The notes beneath the pieces were generated by a model. That model worked only from the letters and a program-made list of their open reading frames with translations. It was not told the DNA's origin and did not search any database. A DNA stretch of 64,000 nucleotides from positions 177,276,480 to 177,340,479 of the forward strand of contig CM041083.1 in the NCBI GenBank assembly GCA_023079485.1, in the 5' to 3' direction. This stretch comes from Archilochus colubris (taxonomy: Eukaryota > Chordata > Aves > Apodiformes > Trochilidae). The translations under genes and the position numbers were made by a program. This document shows, in pieces, positions 1-9,300 of the stretch. Every line of letters begins with the position of its first letter. Positions within the stretch are counted from its first letter, which is position 1.

Positions 1-325
1 AGCACAATTAAAAGTGAAAGTGAAATGGGGCTTTAAATGCCCAGGAACCGTGTTAACAGAACAAGAAGGCCATTTAAAGGTCAGCAGCTTATAAACAATA
101 TCCTCAGAGCAATTTCTCAAGGGAAAAATCATTTCAGATGGACCTATCATGTAGTTTATAAAAGAGAAAGCTTCTCCCATCCTAAAGGAAGCCAGGCAAA
201 ATTAAATGCCTGCTACAAGGCTCTGGCAGACATTGTTTCATGTCTCAGTTTCAAGAGGAATTATTCTTATTCCAGCTGGCAGGATTTCTGGCAAGGTAAG
301 TCTGAGAGTGCCATGCTCATGGAGT

Positions 326-364
326 CATGTCCAAAGAAACAAAACACTTGTTTCTTTGGACATG
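326..364. repeat. Perfect 17-bp inverted repeat with 5-nt loop
   Basis: The left arm CATGTCCAAAGAAACAA (326-342) and right arm TTGTTTCTTTGGACATG (348-364) are exact reverse complements around the loop AACAC. Pairing stops immediately outside the arms (T opposite T). The stem is shorter than a typical microRNA precursor. It could be an extruding palindrome, the remains of a small mobile element, or chance. Confidence 0.9.
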
Positions 365-729
365 TTATCTGGGCTGCAGTCCATGAGCTCTGCTGCAGAA
401 AGAGGCAAAAGCAAACACTGGAACTTGCAGTTCCTTCTGGGCAATGGTGGGAAGCCCTATCCACCAGCCTCTGGTGATCCCTGCCCAACTGGGTTTCTCT
501 GGAAGAGTTTCTGGGGTCTCTCATAAGTACACATCTCCCAACACATCCCAGGGACTGGTGCCAACCTGCACAAATAAGAAGTGCCCTGACATTGCTGTGG
601 GAATCTTCAGACTTTCTTTAACGAGATCATTTGTCCTGAATGTGCTCATCTGTGACTATATAGAGAAATGATTATAAAAACCTAGTGTTATTCCTTGTAT
701 CTACTGAGATTCTTCAAGCTCAAAAGGGG

Positions 730-732
730 AAA

Positions 733-755
<23 letters not shown>
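730..755. repeat. Poly(A) homopolymer, 26 nt
   Basis: This is an uninterrupted run of 26 A followed by further A-rich sequence to about 767. No retroposed gene or SINE body is visible beside it. It is one of five A/T runs of 25-27 nt in the window. Confidence 0.95.
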
Positions 756-765
<10 letters not shown>

Positions 766-2029
766 AACCCACCAGCCTTTTCCATTTGGAGACCTTTCTT
801 CTTCTCATTTTCAGACTTAGAGATAGTAGCCCATTCCAGAATGCTATGTACCACAGAGCTGGAAATGCAGATTATGCCCAAAAATTTTATCTTTAATTGC
901 CTTCAGGAAAATAAGGCAATTCATGTGAATGCCCATCAGAAATCTGTCAAAAATGTACAGCTAGAAAATTATTTTTCATCCAAGCAGGCATATTGGATAT
1001 GGTCAAACAAAAACTACTGTGTCAGCACCCACAGCAAAAACTGCTAGGAAGAATTTGCAGGATTCAGCAGTTATTCTGCATCATTCAAATCTGAATCTGG
1101 GGGGGAAAAAAGTGAGCTCACATTGTTACTTAGCCTGTGTTTTATCTTATTCATCATGGAACACCTCATAACCCAATGTCCAGGGGAAAAAAAACAATGG
1201 GATAGTTGGCACGACACATTACCATGTGTAAGGCTTGTTTTATGTTTCATGCAGCTGCATCAAAGACTGACATAAACCAGTCATTTCAGAAGTCATCTAA
1301 TGGCAGAGAAGAATTATAATCAAGGTTTTGCTGAATTTTTTGCAGATGTGTCTTAATTCAAGAGCTAGCCTAATGATACTGATGCCTTACACAACACAGG
1401 TTTCACTGGCTATTTATGGGCATTTAGTATTTCATTAGTTCTCTTGCTGAATGTCTTTCTTCTACTGTGTTCATTCTGTACTTGTTTCTCCATCTGCCCC
1501 CTTCTTTTTGCACATCACAAGTTCATTCAATGTTTTCCTCCCCCTTCTTTTTATGCTCTCTTTTACCTAAGCAACACATCAACCCAATCACTTGCAGTCT
1601 GGTCCCCCTGCATTCAGGTTAGTCACAAAGTAAGCTAAAAAACTCAACCACTTAGCTGTGGATGTGTGTTGACTGTAAAGTTCTGTGCATTTTTTCAAAT
1701 GTGACATTGCAATGTTATTGATATTTCAAGAAAAAGCCTCTCCTCTACATTTTCTGCCAGTGCAGTTCATTTACGGCCGGCTGACCATGCACTCCCTGTG
1801 CACAGGCAGAGTCACAGAACAGCTGATCAAACACAACCAAACTAAATTCAACTCAGAACATTTTCCATTGCCTATAAAAGAAATTTGTTTTTTATAGATT
1901 TTGTCTGGGCCTTGCTTCTCGGCTCTACGTGTTAAAGCAAGACAGGAAGCTGGACAGATTTTCTTCCCTCAAGACTGTAAAATCGCTCAATAAACCTCTT
2001 TCTATAATAAAACCCTTTAAAATGATGGT

Positions 2030-2095
2030 TGAAATCCTGGCTCCACTGGATTCAATACTAAAAGTCCCATCGACATCAGAAGTGACTGAAGTCTG
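2030..2095. repeat. Ancient palindromic (MITE-like) repeat relic
   Basis: The segment starts TGAAATCCTGGCTCCACTGG, continues through ATTCAATAC, and then turns back with a weak reverse-complement echo (AAAGTCCCATCGACATCAG). This resembles an old self-complementary repeat found in many reptile and bird genomes, in which a 'TGAAATCCTGGCTCCATTGA' arm is mirrored around a centre. The identification rests on pattern memory and the copy is heavily decayed. It is not coding. Confidence 0.4.
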
Positions 2096-3030
2096 TGCTA
2101 ACCCCTTAATTACAGCAGGTATGCTACCTAGTGACTCAATATAATAACATGGTATAAACTTCATACTTTAGATAGGATTTCAAATTTTTCTCACCAGCAT
2201 TATATTTTTGAAAATACTGATTTCTTCCATGAATAAAAGACAGTCAATATACCAGTAGCCATTAATACTAAGAAGCAATTTTAAAAAGCAGTGCTGAAGA
2301 CAGCATGGAAATGAAATGCCTGGAGAGAATGTTATATAGGCCAAATGAAATGGTCAAGGCTGTCTTATATCTCTGCTGGAAGCTGCTATCTCTAGCACCA
2401 AAGTAAATGTTAAAAGCATGATTGGTCAAGATGGACTCACGTTGACATCTGGCAAACTCAAACAAAACTAGGAAGAATTTGTAGTCTTCATCTGTTCCAA
2501 ATATTTTGTTTTAGACTGGATAAAGTGTAGAAAGTAAGAAGTAAGGCAGGAAAAAAACCAACAAACTCCAGTGCATTGCCTGTAAAACAGCAGCAAAAAT
2601 GGATTTGGGAGAGAGAAATTCACATTGTCAGCTGTCTGTTCACAGTGCAGCTAAATCCCAGTGTGTAATTGCAGCATTAGTCATGCTGGCTAACAAAGGC
2701 ACTGCAGTGAGGGCGGGGGGGACAGGGAGGGAGGAGAGCAGAGAGGTCAGCATCTGTCTCAGCCACCACCTTTCCTCACCAGCCTCCAGCCCAGGCTCAG
2801 CAAGTGTGATGGGGAACCCAGGCTGGAGCACTGGGCTCCCTGCTGCCCTCTCTGCACCCCAGCTTCTGCTACCACCCTTGCTTCCCTCACAGGCAGTCAA
2901 GTTCTGCCCAGCACAGAAGGGACAGCTTTGTACTGAAGCTGTAGCTGTGACAGTTCTCCCTTGGTTTTGGAGCAAGATGGAAGAGGAACAAAGAGAATTA
3001 AGCTTTTTCAAATGGGCTGCTTCAGAATTC

Positions 3031-3057
3031 TTTTTTTTTTTTTTTTTTTTTTTTTTT
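3031..3057. repeat. Poly(T) homopolymer, 27 nt
   Basis: This is an uninterrupted run of 27 T. No recognisable retroposed body adjoins either side. Confidence 0.95.
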
Positions 3058-4191
3058 GATAAGTCAGTAACCAAACAAGGGCTTCAATTCAGAAGTAGTC
3101 ATCATGTGTTGATTTCATCAGTTTGTAGATGGTAGCAGGGGAAGAGTATTTCTGATAGTAACATCTCTTGCATTGTCACAGTTTGCAGCTATGGATGATC
3201 AGAATTGTAAACACAGAAATAATTTGACAAGCAATGTGTTAGAGTTGCTGTTGCTTGAAGTCATTAAATCAAGTCACGACATCATTGAAAAACATCCTAG
3301 TGCCATCACAGGACAAGTCTGAGCCATGAGTCTGCACTGTGCAGGTGGAGGATATAATGATACTGCTCTTGGAGGTATTAAAGTAATGCATCTTCAAATC
3401 TGTCTTGCCAGACTGGTTTGGCTTTCTTTTCTTTCCAGTAATTTGGGTTATTTCAGCATTCATATTTGTCAACGTGAAGAGAAACATGAAAAACAAAGGT
3501 ACAAAGCTCAGTCTCTCAGGATATAAATAAACAGTTCCTAAAGGGAAAGGCACCTGAAAGATCTTAGCTGACTCTGGGCCCTCCCAGAAGGCTGCTGTAA
3601 GACAAAGCCTTCCCCCAAACCCACTGTTAAAGGCACTTGAGGTGGATGGAGTAATTGGCCACAAGAGAAGCACTCAAAGCACACTTCCTCTCTGGGTAAA
3701 AAGTTCAGGACTGTTTTAGAAGCAGCTAAAAGCATCTGAGAAGAACAGCTGTTTTAAAATACAGGATGAAGGCAGGAGGACTGCAGAGGCTGTTTCATTT
3801 AAAGTTTGGAGAGGGATGATCAAGAAAGTTTCGGCATGGCCAAGCTGGAGCAACCTCTCATTGCAAGAGAAGTAACAAACCTTCACCACTGCCATTTCAC
3901 TCCTGCTCCTGCTGAGCCCTCCCTGTAAGAAGGAGGAGCCATGCCAGTTTGTCTGTCTCCAGCTGTAAATTCTAGCCACTGGCTGGAAGCAAAGGTTTTA
4001 TTTTTCTTCCATCTATTCGCCAAGATCATACTTTTCTTCATACTGAAGTCATATGAATCCTGCAAACTGTATCAACACCCCCAAGCAGGGACTTTGTTAT
4101 TTTCCTTTAATAACTGGCACTGAAATGCCCATTTGACAGAGAGGCATTGCCACAGCAGAATTCAGTAGAGCACAGTAAACAATATGAGGTA

Positions 4192-4208
4192 ATTTGCATG
4201 ATTAATCA
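4192..4208. promoter_or_regulatory. Octamer plus homeodomain-type palindrome
   Basis: An exact POU octamer ATTTGCAT (4192-4199) overlaps by one base a perfect 10-bp palindrome TGATTAATCA (4199-4208) of the kind bound by homeodomain proteins. Abutting sites like this occur in developmental enhancers. With no conservation data, this is only a candidate. Confidence 0.25.
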
Positions 4209-6485
4209 ATAAAGTTTTGTTCTGAGTTCTTAACTAAAAGTTGGTTTCTCAAATCATCCCCAAGCCACAATGGCAAAATACTGGAGCATCCCTGGCTGGG
4301 GACAGGGAGGAGGATTTCAGGAAGGTCATTAGTGAAGTGTGTGACATATACAAAGAGCAGTCTCAAATTTCAGACTTGTTTACTCATTTCAGATGTTTGG
4401 AATCCCACAAAGGGAACATAAAACCTGGAGTTTCTGGGATTACAAAGAGAAGCAAGAGTGAAGAGAGAAGAAGAAAGAAGGGGCTGAGGAAACCATTTCC
4501 ATGAAAGAGCCAGAAGATAAGGGTTGTGCTACAAGAGTTAAAGAGGTTCAAACACCATGAATGAGGAGATGCTGTGGGGCCTGCCATGTTTTGAGCCAGA
4601 GAAGAAAAGAAACAGGTAAAAGAGGACATGAAGTCAAGAAGATAGCAGCATCTGTGAAAGAGTAGCAGAAGCTGGAGAAGAAGATGGAACAAATAAGAAG
4701 GAGATGATACTTTCTTCTGGCAATCCATGAATCCTTCCTATGCACTTAGAGAAAATCTTCCTGGAGATCCTGGCATGTTCTCCAGAGGCTGATAGCCTTT
4801 CAGCAATGGTGTGCTCCAGGTACCAGAGAAGTTTCATATGCAAAGAAGCCACAGCTTTGTGTACATTGTTTTCTAATCCACTAAAAATTAGTGGAAAGAA
4901 GACAGGGCTGCAGCAAAACTGCTTCCCAGAACACCCTTCCTGAAAGAGCAGTTTCATGGAAACCCATCTTGGTTATCTTTGCAGTGTCATCCAGCAGGCC
5001 AGGAGGAGAACTGCACCAGAACCACTCATCTCCTTGAGAAAGGCCCAGGACAGTGCTGGCCAGGAATATCAATTTTTAGACACAATAATTTGCCTGGGAT
5101 GTATTTGACATTTAATGCACAGGATTGAAGTTGCTCATGCATTTCTCCACCCCCTCACCATAATATTTGGGCCCCTAAGATTCCCCATCATCTCAACTAA
5201 AACACCTGGTTCCTCCTCCAAAGAATACAGAAATCTAATTAGGAATAAGTAAGAAGTAACCCACAACTCTGTGCATTCTCTCATGTTCTCAGCCAAGCAA
5301 ATCTTCCATTTTCTCAGGTAATTTCTTTTTAATGTGGTGGTTGCTATTGTTTTTTGATAGAGACAAAAGACCTGAAACAAAACTCCTTTCAAATAATTTG
5401 AAAGGAAAAAAATAAAACACTTTGCTGGCTGAAAGAAGTATATTTAATGCATGTAGAGGCTCTTAATTAAAAATACTTAAGCCTGACATTATAGACCTAA
5501 AAATCAGGAATATTTTGAATCTTAAATGTCTCAGTTACCATCACAGAACATGTTTGCCATGGTACCTATTTCTTTGCCCTGAGGTATTACTATAAAATTA
5601 AAAATAGGCATTTAGAGCTAGCAAGCTTTGAAATAATTGAATTTGTGATAGAATCAAATTGTAATATGCCTATGATTTGCTGTTCTAGTTCTTCCCTTCT
5701 GGCAAGGGTTTGTCAAATGATACTAATGGACACTTAAAATCTGCTAAGAGATTTCTTACAAAGTAAGCTGATTTTTCACTGCATAATTTATTGTTGTGTC
5801 ACAGCTTACCAAAAAAATAAGCTTAAGAAAAACAACCAAACAAAACACCTGAAGTTTGCATGTGCACTTAATGGCAGAGGAAGCTTCCAAGCCCATATGA
5901 TTCAGGAGGTATGACATTCACCTTTATGTGTATTTCTTCCGATGGCTTAGTGCACAACACACTGTGCAAAGTTGAAAATCAGTTAATTTTGGAACCAATT
6001 TCTTTTTACACACTCTTTTCAATAGGTACAATTTCTCATCTGCTTAGAGAATTCTTATGGCATGAGCAGGAATAAAACTGATGAATATTAAACCTCTGCA
6101 AGCTAATAGAGAGTAGTGCTTACCTGAAATACTGATATGTAAATATATATACCTGGATGTGTATATTTTATATACATATAAAGACATAATCAATGCATAG
6201 GCTTTATTGATTTTTAGGTAGAGGTTTAAAATAAAAAATAATGTGGGGGTTTTTAATTGTTTAAGATCTCAGCTAGAAAAAATATTTTTGCAAATGAGAA
6301 GTGGCATCAGTCATCAGTGAAAGGAGTGTATGGAATCTGAAATAGCAAAGCAATTGAACATGAAAAGTTTGGCATAGAAAAGAAGGGTGAGTAATTTAAA
6401 CCCACTCAAGAACAGGTGTGACTTGTTCATAAACCAGCTAGGAAAAAAAATTGTTCAATTACTCCTCTCTGGTAAATAACAAATT

Positions 6486-6496
6486 ACCATAGCAAC
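6486..6496 (-). promoter_or_regulatory. RFX X-box-like motif
   Basis: ACCATAGCAAC reads GTTGCTATGGT on the minus strand, matching one half and the centre of the RFX X-box consensus. Similar motifs occur at 43454, 43907 and 46004. This is a motif match only. Confidence 0.2.
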
Positions 6497-6877
6497 TTCA
6501 CTTTCAAACAACATATGCATACACTTTTTCAGAAAACTTGAGTCAAAAACTGTATTTTACTACCACACCATACCTTCCTTTTTAATGTCAGGATCCAAAT
6601 GTTATGAACTTCTGTCTCCTTATTTACACAGACTGCCTTGTCCATCACCTGAAACTACCACCTTAGGGCTCACTGCATTGCTAAATATGTGCTTAAAAAC
6701 TATTCTGCCTATTTGTTAATACAGTTATATTGAACCAGTCCAGCAGTATCTTTCGTGATAGGAAGAGTAAGAAGGTGTCATGTTGGGAGTGTATTCCAAA
6801 TGATTTGTTAAAATCAGATGGGGTTTATTAGCAATTACAAAAAAACTGAGGCACCGTTGTGTATGTAAGTGTGAATT

Positions 6878-6962
6878 TAAATGTATAATTATACATATAT
6901 GTATAAATACATAAATGTATACATTTATACACATGTATATAAATACATAAATGTATAATTAT
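6878..6962. repeat. Imperfect AT-rich tandem repeat
   Basis: The motif ATAAATACATAAATGTATA occurs at about 6902 and again at about 6938, and AAATGTATAATTAT occurs near both ends. Small palindromes such as ATACATATATGTAT and AAATGTATACATTT lie between. This is low-complexity DNA able to form hairpins, with no coding content. Confidence 0.75.
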
Positions 6963-8224
6963 GTTAGGAATTTGTAAGCATTTCAATTGCCAGTAAGTAA
7001 GGAATTATTTAAGGGGGATCTGATCAGAGATTGAATACATATGCATATTTCAAGCCTGTTGGACTTGACTAAGTTACCATACAGACTCCAAACCCTTGTG
7101 TAGAGCTAAACAGCCCACACGGAGCAGAAGACGCCTCAAACTGCTCCTTGGGCTTTGTTGTACAGTAATTTGCACTCACTCACTTCCAAATTTGGGCCCA
7201 GACTTCAAAGAAACATTCATCAGCCACAATCCATCTGCACCACGCAACATTACCATGATTTACAATTCATCTTTCTTTAGAAGTGATGTAAAGGCAGTCA
7301 GAATCGGTGTCTCCAGACCTGGATTTGTATACAAATACATAAAAGCTATACAGGCTCTGTTTGGTCAAGTAATTTGGCTACCCTGAATCTTTAAAATACC
7401 TACAATTTGGACCTTGCACCTTGAACTATATTTGCACACATTCTTGCACTGAAAGATGTCTCACCTGTTCAAATTAACCTCCAAGTGGTCTTCAGATGTG
7501 GAGAGATGATGAGAATCTGCTGGCCCTGATGGGTTTTCATTTTGCAGTCAGCAACAAATGGGAGTTTACTTAATGTTCCCCTCACCATCTGTTGCCTCCC
7601 CAATGGCAATTCCACCCTGGTTCCCTCTATCCTATCTATGTTTATATGAATCAGATCTCAAAAAATATCAGAATGGGCAGCAGCATAATGAACACTGATT
7701 CCTTCCATTTTAAAAGTATCTCAGCTCCATTTCTGATTTTATAAAACTGTGCAAAAAGGTTCACTGGATAAAACATGTATGCAATTGTAAGCCCAGTGCT
7801 CATTTTTCTAAACAATAAGGGAAGAAGGTGAATAAGAAAATTTCTTAGCCAGTCTCATCTCATAGTTCACTGGGCATCATTTTTGCTCAAAGAGATTCTC
7901 TGAAGCAACCCACTCAATCATCAATAGATGCAGTGAAACAAAGCTCTCCTCATTCCGTTGGATTTATGAAAACAGTAATACATCTCTTGCCTGAAGAATT
8001 CTCTGTTCATGCCACAGTAATTTATCTCACAGAATTATCTTGCTTTAGTTATTCATTTTGGTAGCTTTTAAAGGAAAGAGGGAATAAATAAATAAATAAT
8101 ACAAGCAACAAACAAACCACTCATCTACAGAGCAAGCACTTGCAATTAGTTGATCAGGTTCATCTGTGTCCAGTCACTCAAACTGATTGAATTGCAAATC
8201 CTTTTTTAGGTCACACTGTAGGGC

Positions 8225-8462
8225 CTGCATCTATAGTAGCATTTTAGCCTGTAGCAGGTGTGCAGCCTTAAAAGAAGTTTCCTGATTTTCCCCACTTGCA
8301 GTACCTTCGTTGTCATCATGGAGAGATGGAGTCAAGTCACTATGCACAAGCTGGGTTCCCCCGGTGGAGCTAAACTGGCAGATGCATTTCAGGGTAGCAC
8401 TTAAGACACTCCAGCCACTCATGGGTGATCGGTCCTGTTACGATCCTGCCAACTATGCCAAA
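8225..8462 (-). mobile_element. Endogenous retrovirus internal leader fragment
   Basis: On the minus strand this sequence lies directly downstream of the LTR end at 8463. It begins with two bases, then the primer binding site, then about 190 nt of open frame (8422-8231, 63 codons). I cannot match that frame to gag or any other retroviral domain. The ATG lies only about 40 nt from the LTR, far closer than a usual gag start, so the frame may be fortuitous. Sequence left of about 8225 no longer looks retroviral, so the element is cut off there: no pol or env, and no second LTR. Confidence 0.6.
8443..8460 (-). promoter_or_regulatory. Retroviral primer binding site, tRNA-Ser type
   Basis: The minus strand reads TGGCATAGTTGGCAGGAT two bases after an LTR ending in CA. 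From memory of vertebrate tRNA-Ser (AGA/TGA) 3' ends, 16 of 18 positions are complementary. The two mismatches are both at positions that would be CpG in the perfect match, as expected from methylation-driven decay. Starting TGG two bases after the LTR end is the canonical geometry, and this fixes the LTR edge and the orientation. Confidence 0.75.
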
Positions 8463-8552
8463 TGTTACGGTCTGAGGTAACATTAAAACTTATTTTTGTT
8501 TTGGATACGTGAAACACAGTCCAACCGTAGAAAAGGTTGGGTGCAATCAGGT

Positions 8553-8558
8553 TTTATT
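8553..8558 (-). terminator. LTR polyadenylation signal AATAAA
   Basis: The plus strand TTTATT reads AATAAA on the minus strand, about 90 nt before the LTR 3' edge. That is a normal distance for an R-U5 junction signal. A short hairpin (CCAACC...GGTTGG, 8521-8540) lies just downstream of it on the minus strand. Confidence 0.55.
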
Positions 8559-8593
8559 TGACAATTAACACAGGCAAAAATATAGAGCTAGGC

Positions 8594-8699
8594 AAAAGAG
8601 GTAGAGGGGAAAAGAAAAAATAAGAAAAAGTGGTAAGAAAATAGTAAGAAAGAATGAGAGAGAAGAGAGGAGAAATAAAGGGAAGGAAGTGGGAAGAAT

Positions 8700-8737
<38 letters not shown>

Positions 8738-8738
8738 A
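8594..8738 (+). repeat. Purine-rich tract ending in (AG)15 microsatellite
   Basis: About 145 nt are almost entirely A and G on the plus strand, ending in an uninterrupted (AG)n run at 8705-8735. Such strand asymmetry can form triplex DNA. It lies inside the LTR between the TATA-like and polyadenylation signals, so it probably expanded after insertion. The serine/leucine-rich and arginine/glutamate-rich open frames across it are artefacts. Confidence 0.9.
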
Positions 8739-8956
8739 CCACCAGGGGTCCAGCTGTCCTGCGAGGTTCTTCAGGATGGCGCTGATCCTGGACAGGGTCT
8801 GGTGCAGAAATGGTGGTGGGTCAAGAGACAACGCCAGTCAGAGCATGTACAGCCATATATTTACCCCTGAGTGCCTTTGTTCCAAAGGGGCAGCTGTCAG
8901 TCAGCCAGGGTCATTAGAAGACAGGCTGTCTGGAGGAGAGCAGAAGGGTGTAGCCC

Positions 8957-9211
8957 TCCATTCACTCATCAATTCTTATCTCCTTCCAGATGCCATTCCT
9001 CCTCTCTTCCAGCTACTTCCAGCCACAGGTACATCGTGCCTCCAGGGGTGCCCCAGCATTGAAGGTTGACCCTCAGAAAAGGGGAGTAGTTTCCACTCAG
9101 TCATCAGTTCTTATCTTTTTCCTGGTGCCATCCTTGCTCTGCTCCAGCCCCCTTAGCAGGTACAATCAAGGTGGCTTAGTTGTGCCTAAAGGGATGTCCC
9201 AGGTGTCACCC
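8957..9211 (-). repeat. Imperfect tandem duplication in LTR U3
   Basis: Two related blocks lie in direct order. TCATCAATTCTTATC (8966) matches TCATCAGTTCTTATC (9101). A later GCCAT (8992 and 9127), AGGTACA (9027 and 9158) and GTGCCT (9036 and 9182) follow in the same order at offsets of 131-146. Tandem duplications in U3 are common in retroviruses, where they double enhancer sites; that role here is inferred. Confidence 0.6.
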
Positions 9212-9300
9212 CCTTCTCAGCTCTGGCCAGCCAGCTCCTCCACCCTACCCAGGGCTATTCATTTTAAAATTGCTCCTTTGAGACAGTTGCAAATCAGTGA

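Larger units (their letters stand above)
1..8224. other. Unique AT-rich non-coding region
   Basis: I see no gene here. The open frames are short (under about 180 codons), have no recognisable domain, and several run through homopolymers (long lysine or phenylalanine runs). Listed separately are a perfect hairpin at 326-364, poly(A) at 730-755, an old palindromic repeat at 2030-2095, poly(T) at 3031-3057, and an imperfect AT-rich repeat at 6878-6962. The block around 2700-2930 is GC-richer but shows no exon structure I can defend. The rest looks like intergenic or intronic DNA. Confidence 0.7.
8463..9300 (-). mobile_element. Endogenous retrovirus LTR (minus strand)
   Basis: The LTR's 3' edge is at 8463, where the minus strand ends ...CCGTAACA just before the primer binding site. 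An AATAAA polyadenylation signal lies at 8558-8553, about 90 nt from that edge. A TATA-like stretch (TAAATATAT, minus strand) lies near 8856-8864. A purine-rich tract with an (AG)n run (8594-8738) falls between them. Further upstream in U3 is an imperfect ~110-130 bp duplication (8957-9065 and 9092-9211). The outer (5') edge is not resolved; I place it near 9300 and it could reach about 9480. Only one LTR plus a short leader is present, so no target-site duplication can be tested. Confidence 0.65.

Noticed and set aside
326..364. Hairpin as a microRNA precursor
   Set aside because: The stem is only 17 bp with no extension outside it; precursors normally need about 30 bp. Reported as a palindrome only.
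2599..3135. 178-codon plus-strand frame as a gene
   Set aside because: It runs through a 27-T homopolymer, encoding a phenylalanine run, and a G-rich stretch. It has no domain and no conserved motif.
8443..8460. tRNA-like segment as a tRNA gene
   Set aside because: Only the last 18 bases of a tRNA are matched, at the right place beside an LTR, so it is a primer binding site.
8554..9069. Arginine/glutamate- and serine/leucine-rich frames across 8554-9069
   Set aside because: They arise from the (AG)n microsatellite and purine tract inside the LTR.
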